64,000 bases of DNA from Mycolicibacterium litorale (GTDB taxonomy: Bacteria > Actinomycetota > Actinomycetes > Mycobacteriales > Mycobacteriaceae): positions 3,224,001 to 3,288,000 of the forward strand of contig NZ_AP023287.1 in the NCBI RefSeq assembly GCF_014218295.1, given 5' to 3'. A model generated the notes under the pieces. The model made no database searches. It had not been told where the DNA came from and saw only the letters and a program-made list of their open reading frames with translations. A program made the translations under genes and the position numbers. This document shows positions 26,465 through 35,943 of the stretch, in pieces. Position 1 is the stretch's first letter, and the number at the start of each line of letters is the position of its first letter.

Positions 26465-27235
26465 GTGTTGGAACTGAAGACGCCACGGGAGATCGAGGCG
26501 ATGCGCACCACCGGTGCCTTCATCGCCGAACTGCTCGATGACCTGCAGTCGCGAGCCCAGGTCGGGGTCAACCTGCTCGACCTCGAACACCGCGCCCGGC
26601 AGCTGATCGCCGAGCGCGGCGCGCAGTCGTGCTACTGGGACTACGCGCCGTCGTTCGGCCGCGGCCCGTTCCGCAACGTGATCTGCCTGTCGGTCAACGA
26701 CGCTGTGCTGCACGGACTCCCGCACGACTACGTGCTGCGCGACGGGGATCTGTTGAGCATGGACATCGCGGTGTCGATCGACGGGTGGGTGGCCGACTCG
26801 GCGCGCAGCCTCATCGTCGGCACCCCACGGGCGGAGGACCAGCGACTGATCGAGGCCACCGAACGCGCGCTGGAGGCCGGTATCGACGCCGCACGCCCCG
26901 GCGGGCGACTCGGCGACATCTCCGCGGCGATCGCCGCCGTCGCCGACGAGTACGGATATCCGGTCAACACCCAGTTCGGCGGCCACGGCCTCGGCCGCAC
27001 CATGCACGAGGACCCGCACGTGTCGAACCGCGACCGCGCCGGCCGGGGACTGAAGCTGCGCCCCGGCCTGACCCTCGCACTCGAACCCTGGTTCGCCCGC
27101 GGCACCGACAGAATCGTCTACGACCCCGACGGGTGGACCATTCGATCGGCCGACGGTTCGCGGACCGCCCACAGCGAGCACACCGTCGCGATCACCGAGG
27201 ACGGACCACTCGTGCTGACCCGCCGCGCGGGCTGA
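26465..27235 (+). CDS. map: type I methionine aminopeptidase
   Basis: This 256-residue metalloenzyme removes N-terminal methionine from nascent proteins. Motifs in order are LLDLEHRARQLI, YAPSFGRGPFRNVICLSVND, LHGLPHDYVLRDGDLLSMDI (metal Asp), VADSARSLIVG (metal Asp), GGHGLGRTMHEDPHV (catalytic His) and LTLALEPWFARG (metal Glu). It lacks the N-terminal zinc-binding or SH3-binding extension of mycobacterial MapB-type enzymes, so it looks like an additional short paralogue. I chose GTG at 26465, eight bases after GGTGGA. Control by the divergent XRE regulator is likely from the shared operator. Confidence 0.9.
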   Translation: MLELKTPREIEAMRTTGAFIAELLDDLQSRAQVGVNLLDLEHRARQLIAERGAQSCYWDYAPSFGRGPFRNVICLSVNDAVLHGLPHDYVLRDGDLLSMDIAVSIDGWVADSARSLIVGTPRAEDQRLIEATERALEAGIDAARPGGRLGDISAAIAAVADEYGYPVNTQFGGHGLGRTMHEDPHVSNRDRAGRGLKLRPGLTLALEPWFARGTDRIVYDPDGWTIRSADGSRTAHSEHTVAITEDGPLVLTRRAG

Positions 27236-27315
27236 GACCTCAATCGGCCCTCTGGCGCTCGATCTCAACCGTTCGGCTGATGCGTCGGTGACTGATCTCG
27301 GGGGACAAACGATGC

Positions 27316-28524
27316 ATGACAACGCTGGACGTCGGGTTGCCGACGGTCGACTACGAGAACGAGCGTGACCCTGAGGACGCCCACCGCATTCTCGCCGCCG
27401 CACGCGAACGTGGGCCCGTAGCACTCGGCGCGCACGGACCCGAGATCCTCACCTACGACCTCGCGCGCACGGTGTTGCGTGACGACCGCTTCCTCATCCC
27501 GGAGGGACTGGCCCTCGCCGCGCAGGGCGTCACATCCGGACCCGTCTGGGATCGCGCCGTCGACAGCCTGCTGAGCCGCGACGGAGAGGACCACCACCGT
27601 TTGCGCCGGCTGGTGTGCAAGGCGTTCACCCCGAAAGCCTCCGCGCGCCTTCGCGACACGTGCGTGAAAGTCGTCAACGACCTCGTCGACCCGCACACCG
27701 CGGTGGGCAGCGTCGACATCGTCGCCGACATCGCCCGGCCCTACCCGATCCCGGTCATCTGCGCACTCCTCGGCGCCCCCGCACAGGACTGGCACCGGTT
27801 CTCCGCGTGGGCCGATGACATCTTCAAGGTCTTCAACTGGAACGTCGCCGAGGACGCGGCCGACATCGACCGCGCATGGATCGAACTCGACAGCTACAAC
27901 GACGCGCTCGTCCGGGCCCGCCGCGACGCGCTCACCGACGACCTGTTCTCCGACCTGATCCGGGCCGAGGTCGACGGTGACCGCCTCACCCACGACGAGC
28001 TGCTGATGCTGGCGGGCGGCCTGCTGATGGCCGGGACCGATACGACGCGCAACCAGCTGGCCGCCGCCGTCGGCGTCCTGTGCGACCACCCCGACCAGTG
28101 GGATCTGCTGGCCGCCCGACCCGATCTGATCCCACGCGCCGTCGACGAGCTGATGCGGTACTGCCCGGTCATCTTCACCACCCTCCGCACCGCCCGCGAA
28201 GACGTCGAGCTGGCCGGACTGCGGATCCCCGCGGGCGAGATGCTCATCGTCAACATCGCGGCCGCCAATCGCGACCCCGCGGCGTTCGACCACCCCGACC
28301 GGCTCGACGTCACCCGCGACGGCGCGGCGGCGATGCTGACCTTCGGCGGCGGCGTCCACTACTGCCTCGGCTCCCACTTGGCGCGCACCGAACTCACCGA
28401 GGCGCTCACGGTGATCACGCGGCGGATGCCGAATCCCCGCCGCACGGCCCCCGAACGCTGGAAGCCGCTCACCGGCATCAGCGGCCCGGCGACGCTACCG
28501 CTGCGCTTCGACGCGGGGAACTGA
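27316..28524 (+). CDS. cytochrome P450
   Basis: This 402-residue soluble P450 has the heme-thiolate loop FGGGVHYCLGSHLAR (axial ligand C350) and the oxygen-activating I-helix LLMAGTDTTRNQ near 237. The substrate cannot be predicted. There is no adjacent ferredoxin, so redox partners must come from elsewhere. The ATG at 27316 follows GGGGGAC. It ends at a TGATCA where its stop directly abuts the stop of the convergent phospholipase D-like gene. Confidence 0.93.
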   Translation: MTTLDVGLPTVDYENERDPEDAHRILAAARERGPVALGAHGPEILTYDLARTVLRDDRFLIPEGLALAAQGVTSGPVWDRAVDSLLSRDGEDHHRLRRLVCKAFTPKASARLRDTCVKVVNDLVDPHTAVGSVDIVADIARPYPIPVICALLGAPAQDWHRFSAWADDIFKVFNWNVAEDAADIDRAWIELDSYNDALVRARRDALTDDLFSDLIRAEVDGDRLTHDELLMLAGGLLMAGTDTTRNQLAAAVGVLCDHPDQWDLLAARPDLIPRAVDELMRYCPVIFTTLRTAREDVELAGLRIPAGEMLIVNIAAANRDPAAFDHPDRLDVTRDGAAAMLTFGGGVHYCLGSHLARTELTEALTVITRRMPNPRRTAPERWKPLTGISGPATLPLRFDAGN

Positions 28525-30108
28525 TCACCACTCGCCGCGCCACCGCGCGCGGTACGAACGTCCGTCGGGGTCGTACATCATCCGGTACACCGGCACCGCC
28601 CACAGCCGGGTGAACCGCCCCAACCGCTCGGTGCGGTGCCGGCGCAGTCGTCCCGGAGGCCGCGGACCGACTCGGCCCCGCTCGTACCAGTCGTCCAGAG
28701 CGTCTGCGGCCGCCGTCATTTCGCGCACCGCATCGACCGGGTCCACCAGTCCCCCGTCGTCGCCGGGGCGGTCGAGGTGCTCATGCATCAGGCGCAACCG
28801 CAGATCGCGGGCGAACACCCGCGCCCCGTCGCCGAGCCCGGCCGGATCCCGCGGTGACCGCTCGTCGCGGGTGTCGTCGAGTACCGCGCACGACAACTCG
28901 CTGTCATGCGTCCACGACCGGCGGTTGAAGTTGTCGCTGCCCACGCACGCCCACACGTCGTCGACGACGCACACCTTGGCGTGCACGTACACCGGTGTGC
29001 CCTCGTGGTTTTCGATGTCGAACACGTGCACCCGGTCCGGCCCGGCCGCCCGGCACGCGTCGATGGCCTGACTGCGGCCCACCTGGTTGGGTGGAAGCGC
29101 CAACCGGCCGTCGACGTCGGGATACCGCGGTATCACCGCGATCAGGTGCAGATCCGGGTTCTCGGCGAGCGCCTTGGCGAACAGCTCCGCCACCTGCCGC
29201 GACCACAGGTACTGGTCTTCGAGGTAGATCAGCCGCCGCGCCCGCTGCACCGCCTTGGTGTAGCCGCGCGCCACACTGCGCTCGCCGTGCGGGGCGAAGT
29301 CGTATTCGAAATGAGCGTCCGGGTACGTGCGCAGCACCTGCACCGCATGCGGTCCGCACGGCGGCGGGTCGGGGGGTTGCTCGGGCAACGGATCGGCCCG
29401 CAGGTCGGCGCCGCGCACCTTGTCCATCACCCACGCGATCGGCGACAGCATGTCCAGCGGCGCCGGGTCGTGCCAGCGTTCCCGGAAGGTGGTGTCGAGC
29501 GCCCCCACCACCGGGCCCCGCAGTCGCAGCTGCGCGTCGTGCCAGGGCGGCCGGTCGCCGTATCGCTTGGACATCTGCACGGCCTGCGGATCGCCGCGGT
29601 GCGATTCGTCGTCGCGGCGCGAATGGCACAGGTCGATACCGCCGGCGAACGCCACATCCCGCTCGGGCGCACCGGGATGGCGGATCACGACGAGTTTCTG
29701 GTGGTGCGACCCTCCGATCCGGACCCGCTGATCGAGCAGCACTTCCCCGCCGGCCCGTTCGATCGCCTCGCCGAGGTGCTGGTTCTCCTCCTGGCTGTAG
29801 GACAGCTGATCCAGATGCGAGCGCCAGACCAGCCCCTTGACCACGACGCCGCGTTCGGCGGCGCGGGAGAACAACTCTCGCACCGTCGGACCGTCGTCGC
29901 GCATCCTCTGGTCGGGGTCGCCGCGCCAATCGGTGAAGAACAGATGGTCACCCGGTCCGAGAGCCTCGACCTCGGTGGCCAGCGCGTCGAAATACGTCGC
30001 GCCGTGGATCAGCGGTTCGACCAGGTTGCCGTCGCAGAACGTCGGGAGCCGCGACGACGGGTTGCCGCGTTCGGCTGCGGTGAGGAACCACTCGGACGGA
30101 TCCGCCAT
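28525..30108 (-). CDS. phospholipase D-like (PLDc) domain protein
   Basis: This protein of about 527 residues has two HKD half-sites: HHQKLVVIRHPG in the first half and VHAKVCVVDDVWACVGSDN with a following NRRSWTHDSEL in the second, as in phospholipase D and cardiolipin synthase relatives. No signal peptide or membrane anchor is visible. The activity may be phospholipid hydrolysis, transphosphatidylation or another phosphodiesterase reaction. I prefer the ATG at 30108 (MADPSEWFLTAAE), but one seven codons upstream is possible. It follows glpD on the same strand with a 42-base gap, so it may be read through from the glycerol operon. Confidence 0.85.
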   Translation of the reverse strand: MADPSEWFLTAAERGNPSSRLPTFCDGNLVEPLIHGATYFDALATEVEALGPGDHLFFTDWRGDPDQRMRDDGPTVRELFSRAAERGVVVKGLVWRSHLDQLSYSQEENQHLGEAIERAGGEVLLDQRVRIGGSHHQKLVVIRHPGAPERDVAFAGGIDLCHSRRDDESHRGDPQAVQMSKRYGDRPPWHDAQLRLRGPVVGALDTTFRERWHDPAPLDMLSPIAWVMDKVRGADLRADPLPEQPPDPPPCGPHAVQVLRTYPDAHFEYDFAPHGERSVARGYTKAVQRARRLIYLEDQYLWSRQVAELFAKALAENPDLHLIAVIPRYPDVDGRLALPPNQVGRSQAIDACRAAGPDRVHVFDIENHEGTPVYVHAKVCVVDDVWACVGSDNFNRRSWTHDSELSCAVLDDTRDERSPRDPAGLGDGARVFARDLRLRLMHEHLDRPGDDGGLVDPVDAVREMTAAADALDDWYERGRVGPRPPGRLRRHRTERLGRFTRLWAVPVYRMMYDPDGRSYRARWRGEW

Positions 30109-30150
30109 GTCCCGAGAATAGGTAAGCATGGGGGACGAAGCCCCGAAGTG

Positions 30151-31866
30151 TCAGATCTCCACCATGTCGCGCAGGTCCGCGGCGACGAGCCGCGCCGCGT
30201 CGGCGGCCTCGTCGTCGGGCTGGCGCTGCGCACTCAGCTCGGCCTGCACTCTGGCCAGGTAGCGCGCAACCTCGCGCCGGAGGCGCAGCCCGTCCCAGTC
30301 CAGCAGCGGGGCAACCAGCTCGGCGACCTGCTGGGCCACCTCCACTCCGCGGTCCGGCGTTTCGATCGACAACCGCGTACGGCGGGTGAGGATGTCGTCG
30401 AGGTGCAGTGCGCCCTCGTGGGTCACCGCGTAGACGACCTCCGCGCGCAGATACCGGCGGTGCGGTGAGACCCGTTCCGCGAGAGCGGGATCCGCTGCGA
30501 TCAGAGCGACGATCTCGGTGACGGCGCTGCCGTAGCGGCCCAGCAGGTGCTCGACGGTCGCCACGTCCAGCCCGGTATCGCCGGCCAACCGCGCCCGCGC
30601 CGCCCACAGCTCGTGGTAGCCGTCCGCGCCGAGCAGCGGCAACCGCTCGGTGCAGGACCCGTCGACGCGTGTTCCGCGGAACGCGGCGTCGACGGCGTCG
30701 CGAGCCATGACCCGGTAGGTGGTGTACTTGCCGCCGGTCACCAGGACCAGCCCGTCGGCGGGGCTGACCACGGCGTGCTCGCGCGACAGGGCGCTGGTCT
30801 GGGTGGTGCCCCCGGCCAGCAGCGGTCGCAGCCCGGCGAACACGCCGACGATGTCGCGGCGGGTGACCGGTGTGGCGAGCAGCCGGTTGACCTGAGCGAG
30901 GATGTAGTCGATGTCGGAGGCACTGGCAGCCGGGTGCGCCAGGTCGAGATTCCAACTGGTGTCGGTGGTCCCGATGACCCAGTGTTCGTCGGACCACGGG
31001 CACGGGATCACGAACAGCAGGCTGGTCGCGGTCTCGGTGATGATTCCGGTGTGCGCGTCGATCGCGGCGCGCGGCACGACGATGTGCACACCCTTCGACG
31101 TGTGCACCTGCAGGGGTCCCTGGCGGCCCAGCAGGCTCTGCAGTTCCTCCGTCCACGGCCCTGCCGCGACGATGGTGCGTTTCGCGCGCACCTCGACGTC
31201 CCCGCCGGTCTCGAGATCGCGCACCACGGCCCCCACCACCCGGCCCGACTCCTCGAGGAACCCGGTGACCCGCGCACTCGTTGCGCACAGCGCCCCGTAG
31301 CCGGCGGCCGTGCGCGCCAGCGTCATCGTGTGCCGAGCGTCGTCGAGCTGCCCCTCGTAGAAGCTGACGGCGCCGTGCACCTCGTCGGGCCTGCCACCCG
31401 GGAACAGCTCCATGGTCCGCCGCTTTCCGAGGTGGCGGTGATGGCCGGGCACACCGCGGCCCGCGCCCAAGGCGTCGTAGACCCCGACCCCCAGCCCGAC
31501 CCAGGCCCGGTCGACGAACCGCCGCCGCAGCGGATAGAGGAACTCGACCGGCCGGGCCAGGTGCGGCGCCAGCGTGTGCAGGATCAGCGAGCGCTCCCGC
31601 AGCGCCTCGAACACCAAGGGGACATCGAGCTGTTTGAGGTAACGCAGCCCGCCGTGCACGAGCTTCGACGACCGGCTGGACGTGCCGGACGCGTAGTCGC
31701 GCCCCTCGACCAGGCCGACGCGGAGGCCGCGGGTGACGGCGTCGAGCGCCGTACCGGCCCCGACCACTCCGCCGCCGACGACGAGGACGTCGAGCTCGCC
31801 GGTCGCCATCTCCTCCAGTGCGCGCCTGCGGGTGTCCGGGCTCAACCGGGCCGGGGTAAGGCTCAT
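30151..31866 (-). CDS. glpD: aerobic glycerol-3-phosphate dehydrogenase GlpD
   Basis: This 571-residue flavoenzyme oxidises glycerol-3-phosphate to dihydroxyacetone phosphate and passes electrons to quinone at the membrane. The FAD-binding start LDVLVVGGGVVGAGTALDAV is followed by SGTSSRSSKLVHGGLRYL, a family hallmark, and later SALSREHAVVSPADGLVLV and GKYTTYRVMARDAVD. The C-terminal helical cap is complete. I use the ATG at 31866 (MSLTPARLSPDTRRRA). It lies 13 bases after glpK, clearly in one operon. Confidence 0.94.
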   Translation of the reverse strand: MSLTPARLSPDTRRRALEEMATGELDVLVVGGGVVGAGTALDAVTRGLRVGLVEGRDYASGTSSRSSKLVHGGLRYLKQLDVPLVFEALRERSLILHTLAPHLARPVEFLYPLRRRFVDRAWVGLGVGVYDALGAGRGVPGHHRHLGKRRTMELFPGGRPDEVHGAVSFYEGQLDDARHTMTLARTAAGYGALCATSARVTGFLEESGRVVGAVVRDLETGGDVEVRAKRTIVAAGPWTEELQSLLGRQGPLQVHTSKGVHIVVPRAAIDAHTGIITETATSLLFVIPCPWSDEHWVIGTTDTSWNLDLAHPAASASDIDYILAQVNRLLATPVTRRDIVGVFAGLRPLLAGGTTQTSALSREHAVVSPADGLVLVTGGKYTTYRVMARDAVDAAFRGTRVDGSCTERLPLLGADGYHELWAARARLAGDTGLDVATVEHLLGRYGSAVTEIVALIAADPALAERVSPHRRYLRAEVVYAVTHEGALHLDDILTRRTRLSIETPDRGVEVAQQVAELVAPLLDWDGLRLRREVARYLARVQAELSAQRQPDDEAADAARLVAADLRDMVEI

Positions 31867-31879
31867 CTCGTCTGTCCTC

Positions 31880-33382
31880 TCACTCGAATTCGACCCAGTC
31901 GAAGCTGCGGTCGACGGCCTTGCGCCAGCCGCGCAGACCGTCGGCGCGCTGCTGTGGGGTCCAGCGCGGATGCCACCGCCTGCTCTCCTGCCAGTTGGCC
32001 CGCAGCTCGTCGGCGTCCTTCCAGAAGCCGACGGCCAGCCCCGCGGCGTATGCCGCGCCGAGCGCGGTGGTCTCGGCGACGACCGGGCGGCTGACCGGAA
32101 CGCCGAGGACGTCGGCCTGGATCTGCATGCACAGCTCGTTGGCGGTGACCCCGCCGTCGACCTTGAGCACCTCCAGCCGAACACCGGAGTCGGCCGACAT
32201 CGCCTCGGCGACATCGCGGCTCTGGTAACAGATCGCCTCCAACGTGGCGCGGGCGAGATGCGCGCCGGTGTTGAACCGGGTCAGCCCGACGATGGCGCCG
32301 CGCGCGTCGGCGCGCCAGTACGGGGCGAACATGCCGGAGAAGGCGGGGACGAAATACACGCCGCCGTTGTCCTCGACCGTGGCGGCCAGCGATTCGCTCT
32401 GCTCGGCGCAGTCGATGATCCCGAGCTGATCGCGCAGCCACTGTACGGCCGAGCCGGTGACCGCGATCGACCCCTCCAGCGCGTACGCCGGCGGCTCGTC
32501 ACCGAAGCGGTAACACACCGTGGTGAGCAACCCGCTGGTCGAACGCACCAGCTGCGCACCGGTGTTGAGCAGCAGGAAGTTGCCGGTGCCGTAGGTGTTC
32601 TTGGCCTCGCCCGTCGACAGGCACAGCTGCCCGATCATCGCGGCCTGCTGGTCGCCGACCGCCGCCGCGATCGGGACACCGGCCGGATCTGCCACCGTCT
32701 CACCGAAAAGACCGCTGCTGGAGCGGATCTCGGGCAGCATCTGTCGCGGCACGCCGAACAGCGCGAGCAGATCGTCGTCCCAGTCCAGCGTTTCGAGGTC
32801 CATCAGCATGGTGCGGCTGGCGTTGGTGACGTCGGTGGCGTGCACACCGCCGTCCACACCGCCGGTGAGATGCCACAGCAGCCAGGTGTCCATCGTGCCG
32901 AACAGGGCGTCACCGCGCTGCGCCGCGGCCCGCGCGCCGTCGACGTGGTCGAGAATCCAGGCCAGCTTCCCGGCCGAGAAGTACGTCGCCGTAGGCAATC
33001 CCGCACGGTGCCGGATCAGGACGGCGGCGTCGGTGCCGCCCAGCGTGGCCATGGCCTGCTCGGTTCGGGTGTCCTGCCAGACGATCGCGTGGTGGAACGG
33101 TCTGCCCGTGCGCCGGTCCCACACCACCGTGGTCTCCCGCTGGTTGGCGATCCCCACGGCCGCGAGATCCGCCGCGTCGAGCCCGCGTTCGCGCAGCGCG
33201 GTCGTCATGACCGTGCGGGTGCGCTCCCAGATCTGCACCGGATCGTGTTCCACCCAACCGCGCCGCGGCATGATCTGGTCGTGGGCCAGCTGGTGACGGG
33301 CGACCACGCGACCGTCGTGGTCGAAGACCATGAACCGCGTGGTGGTGGTGCCCTGGTCCACGGCGCCGACGAAATCCGGCAT
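31880..33382 (-). CDS. glpK: glycerol kinase GlpK (copy 1)
   Basis: This 500-residue FGGY-family kinase phosphorylates glycerol to glycerol-3-phosphate. The N-terminal [47 protein letters not shown] and the C-terminal [15 protein letters not shown] motifs are present. AAAGGAG lies seven bases before the ATG at 33382. It is followed by glpD. A divergent IclR regulator and a second glycerol kinase lie on the other side of a 132-base promoter region that holds a perfect palindrome. Confidence 0.94.
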   Translation of the reverse strand: MPDFVGAVDQGTTTTRFMVFDHDGRVVARHQLAHDQIMPRRGWVEHDPVQIWERTRTVMTTALRERGLDAADLAAVGIANQRETTVVWDRRTGRPFHHAIVWQDTRTEQAMATLGGTDAAVLIRHRAGLPTATYFSAGKLAWILDHVDGARAAAQRGDALFGTMDTWLLWHLTGGVDGGVHATDVTNASRTMLMDLETLDWDDDLLALFGVPRQMLPEIRSSSGLFGETVADPAGVPIAAAVGDQQAAMIGQLCLSTGEAKNTYGTGNFLLLNTGAQLVRSTSGLLTTVCYRFGDEPPAYALEGSIAVTGSAVQWLRDQLGIIDCAEQSESLAATVEDNGGVYFVPAFSGMFAPYWRADARGAIVGLTRFNTGAHLARATLEAICYQSRDVAEAMSADSGVRLEVLKVDGGVTANELCMQIQADVLGVPVSRPVVAETTALGAAYAAGLAVGFWKDADELRANWQESRRWHPRWTPQQRADGLRGWRKAVDRSFDWVEFE

Positions 33383-33404
33383 GCGGCAACTCCTTTCGTC
33401 GGCG

Positions 33405-33412
33405 GTTCGAAC
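33405..33412. promoter_or_regulatory. GTTCGAAC half-site palindrome near the glpK start
   Basis: GTTCGAAC, 23 bases before the glpK copy 1 start, shares the GTTCGA/TCGAAC half-sites of the 17-bp palindrome 42 bases further on. It may be a secondary contact for the same regulator. Being short, it could be chance. Confidence 0.3.
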
Positions 33413-33453
33413 GGAGACGCTAGGGGTGCCCGGCCGGGCCCACAACAGCCGGC

Positions 33454-33470
33454 GTTCGACAATGTCGAAC
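33454..33470. promoter_or_regulatory. 17-bp perfect palindrome, probable IclR operator
   Basis: GTTCGACAATGTCGAAC has 8-bp arms about a single central base. It lies 45 bases before the iclR GTG and 72 before the glpK copy 1 start, in the shared divergent promoter. IclR-family regulators bind palindromes of this size and usually autoregulate, so it is the natural site for the adjacent regulator. Confidence 0.6.
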
Positions 33471-33514
33471 ACCTCCGCGTCGGCGGGCGCACCGGCCGCG
33501 ATAGCGTGCACCCC

Positions 33515-34276
33515 GTGCCCGGGCGAATCCAGTCGATTGAGCGGGCGGCGGCGATCCTCGACGTGATCGCCCGAGCGCCGTTCGGGGTCGGGGTCGGCGA
33601 GATCGCCGCGGCACTGGATCTGGCCAAGCCGACCGCGCACGGACTGCTGGCCACCCTGTGCGCGGTCGGCTACGTGCAGCGCGGGGACGGCGGGCGATAC
33701 GTCCTGGGTGAGCGGATCCGCAGGTTGGGCGGGCACCGGCTCGACACCAACCTGCTGCGCTCGGTGGCGTTGAACTGGGCCGACACCCTGGCCGCCCGCA
33801 CCGGCGAGACGGTGCGGATCGGCACGCTCGACGGCCTCGAGGTGCGGGTGGTGCACCACGTCTTCCGACCGGCGGCGGTGCGGCAGACCCTCGACATCGG
33901 GCGGTTGGTCCCGCTGCACGCCACGGCGCTGGGCAAGGTGCTGTTGGCGCATACGCCTGGACTCGCCGACCAGGCGGTGCGGGCGGGCCTCGACGCGTTC
34001 ACCCGCCGCACCCAGTGCACACAGACCGACGTCGGCGCCGAGGTGCGACGCACGAGGGCGCGCGGATGGTCGGTCACCGACGGTGAATTCGCGCCGGACT
34101 CGGCAGCGGTGGGAGCCGCGATCCGCGGCCCGGGCGGGCAGGTGGTGGCGGCGATCTCGGTGGAGGGGCGCGTCGACTCGGTGATCGGCGCGCGGGGGCC
34201 GCGGCCCTCGGTCGTCGAACCCGTGCGCGAGACGGCCGAGGCGGTATCGCGGGAACTCGCGCAGGTCAAGCGGTGA
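33515..34276 (+). CDS. IclR family transcriptional regulator (glycerol cluster)
   Basis: This 253-residue regulator has an N-terminal winged helix-turn-helix ([20 protein letters not shown]... with the recognition region [14 protein letters not shown]) and a C-terminal ligand-binding domain with [19 protein letters not shown] and [20 protein letters not shown], as in IclR/GylR. The GTG at 33515 gives the family start. In Streptomyces a GylR of this family controls glycerol use, so glycerol or glycerol-3-phosphate is a likely effector (inference). Its TGA overlaps the GTG of the second glycerol kinase gene. Confidence 0.9.
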   Translation: MPGRIQSIERAAAILDVIARAPFGVGVGEIAAALDLAKPTAHGLLATLCAVGYVQRGDGGRYVLGERIRRLGGHRLDTNLLRSVALNWADTLAARTGETVRIGTLDGLEVRVVHHVFRPAAVRQTLDIGRLVPLHATALGKVLLAHTPGLADQAVRAGLDAFTRRTQCTQTDVGAEVRRTRARGWSVTDGEFAPDSAAVGAAIRGPGGQVVAAISVEGRVDSVIGARGPRPSVVEPVRETAEAVSRELAQVKR

Positions 34277-35787
34277 GCGCGCGCTACATCGTGTCCATCG
34301 ACCAGGGCACCACCTCGACCCGGTGCATCGTGTTCGACTCCTCCGGACGCCTGGTGGCGGTCACCCAGCGCGAGCACCGCCAGCACTTCCCAGCAGCAGG
34401 CCGGGTCGAACACGACGCCGCCGAGATCTGGCGCAACCTCGCCCGTTCCCTGCCCCAGGCGTTGGCGCAGGCGGGGATCACCGCAGCGCAGGTGGTGGGG
34501 ATCGGGATCGCCAACCAGCGCGAGACCACGGTCGTGTGGGACCGGTTCACCGGCCGTCCCGTCGGCCACGCCCTGGTGTGGCAGGACACCCGCACCGACG
34601 CCCTCGTCGGCAGGTTACGGGCCCGCCCGGACGCCGAGATGGTGCGTCCTCGGTGCGGGCTTCCGCTGATGAGCTACTTCGCCGCACCCCGCATCACCTG
34701 GCTGCTCGAAGAGGATCCACGGCTGCGTGACCGCGCCGAACGCGGTGAGCTGCTGTTCGGCACGATGGAGAGCTGGCTGATCTGGAACCTCACCGGTGGC
34801 GTCGACGGAGGCGTGCATGCCACCGACGTCACCAATGCCAGCCGCACGCTGCTGATGAACCTGTCGACACTCGACTGGGACGACGACCTGCTCGAGTTCT
34901 TCGCGATCCCGCGGGCGATGCTGCCGCAGATCCGCTCCAGCGGTGCGGTATTCGGTCACACGGCGATAGAGCCCGCGGGGATTCCGATCGCCGCGGCGCT
35001 CGGGGACCAGCAGGCCGCGCTGTTCGGGCAGACGTGCTTCTCCCCCGGCGACACCAAATGCACGTACGGATCAGGGGCCTTCCTGCTGCAGAACACCGGG
35101 ACCGAGCCGGTGCACTCGGCGAACGGGCTGCTCACCACGGTCGGCTACCGGATCCTCGACGAACCCGCGCACTACGCGCTGGAGGGTTCGATCGCGGTGA
35201 CCGGCTCACTGGTGCAGTGGCTGCGCGACCAACTCGGCATCATCGAGTCCGCCCCCGAAGTCGAGACGCTGGCGAGCTCTGTCGCCGACAACGGCGGCTG
35301 CTATGTGGTGCCGGCGTTCTCCGGTCTGTTCGCGCCGCGGTGGCGGGCCGAGGCGCGCGGGGTCATCGTCGGTCTCACCTCGTTCGTCACCAAGGGCCAC
35401 CTGGCCCGGGCGGTTCTGGAGGCGACCGCCTGGCAGACCCGCGAGGTCGTCGAGGCGATGGACACCGATGCCCGGCTGCCGGTACGCGAGTTGAAGGTCG
35501 ACGGCGGAATGACCTCGAACAACCTGCTCATGCAGACCATCGCCGACGCTCTCGACCTGCCGGTGGTGCGGCCGCTGGTCGCCGAAACCGTCTCGCGCGG
35601 GGCGGCTTTCGCGGCCGGCCTGGTCACCGGCTACTGGTCGGACATGTCGGCGCTGCGCCGGCACTGGCATCGCGCGGCGCAGTGGACGCCGGAGCGGACC
35701 GCCCGGTGGCGCGACACCGAGTACGCCGACTGGCAGCGCGCGGCCGCGTTGACCTACAACTGGGCGGTCCGCCGCGACGCGGACTGA
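34273..35787 (+). CDS. glpK: glycerol kinase GlpK (copy 2)
   Basis: This 504-residue second FGGY kinase closely resembles copy 1: [50 protein letters not shown] and [15 protein letters not shown]. All expected catalytic motifs are intact. It is translated from a GTG coupled to the iclR stop, so kinase and regulator are made together. It could be a functional backup or act on a related polyol, which the sequence alone does not settle. A hairpin follows its stop. Confidence 0.92.
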   Translation: MSARYIVSIDQGTTSTRCIVFDSSGRLVAVTQREHRQHFPAAGRVEHDAAEIWRNLARSLPQALAQAGITAAQVVGIGIANQRETTVVWDRFTGRPVGHALVWQDTRTDALVGRLRARPDAEMVRPRCGLPLMSYFAAPRITWLLEEDPRLRDRAERGELLFGTMESWLIWNLTGGVDGGVHATDVTNASRTLLMNLSTLDWDDDLLEFFAIPRAMLPQIRSSGAVFGHTAIEPAGIPIAAALGDQQAALFGQTCFSPGDTKCTYGSGAFLLQNTGTEPVHSANGLLTTVGYRILDEPAHYALEGSIAVTGSLVQWLRDQLGIIESAPEVETLASSVADNGGCYVVPAFSGLFAPRWRAEARGVIVGLTSFVTKGHLARAVLEATAWQTREVVEAMDTDARLPVRELKVDGGMTSNNLLMQTIADALDLPVVRPLVAETVSRGAAFAAGLVTGYWSDMSALRRHWHRAAQWTPERTARWRDTEYADWQRAAALTYNWAVRRDAD

Positions 35788-35790
35788 GGC

Positions 35791-35809
35791 GCGTGCCTGC
35801 ACGGCACGC
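35791..35809 (+). terminator. hairpin after glpK copy 2
   Basis: GCGTGCC-TGCAC-GGCACGC forms a 7-bp perfect stem starting four bases past the stop codon. There is no T tract. It is consistent with a mycobacterial tail-less terminator. Confidence 0.45.
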
Positions 35810-35822
35810 CATGACGTGACCC

Positions 35823-35852
35823 TTGACACAGCGTTCACGCGATGTTTACAGT
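35823..35852 (+). promoter_or_regulatory. promoter of the MFS / FAD-oxidoreductase operon
   Basis: TTGACA at 35823-35828 is a perfect -35 hexamer. TACAGT at 35847-35852, 18 bases on, is a fair -10. The tandem operator begins six bases further downstream, where it would cover the start point. Confidence 0.55.
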
Positions 35853-35858
35853 TCACAC

Positions 35859-35895
35859 ATTCCAGCTATCGGAATGTCATTCCAATTATCGGAAT
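35859..35895. promoter_or_regulatory. tandem 17-bp operators ATTCC-N7-GGAAT with 20-bp period
   Basis: ATTCCAGCTATCGGAAT (35859-35875) and ATTCCAATTATCGGAAT (35879-35895) differ at two central bases. Each has 5-bp inverted arms. Centres are exactly 20 bp apart, two helical turns, so two dimers would sit on one face of the DNA. The arrangement just after the -10 box suggests repression. The nearest candidate regulator is the IclR-family gene at 38902. Confidence 0.65.
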
Positions 35896-35943
35896 CATCA
35901 ACGGGCCCAATGGTTCTCAACGAGGAGAGAGGCGGACGTCCGT

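Noticed and set aside
33420..33614. Possible small gene in the glpK/iclR promoter region
   Set aside because: It overlaps the iclR N terminus in antisense and has no start signal. The region is better explained as promoter and operator.
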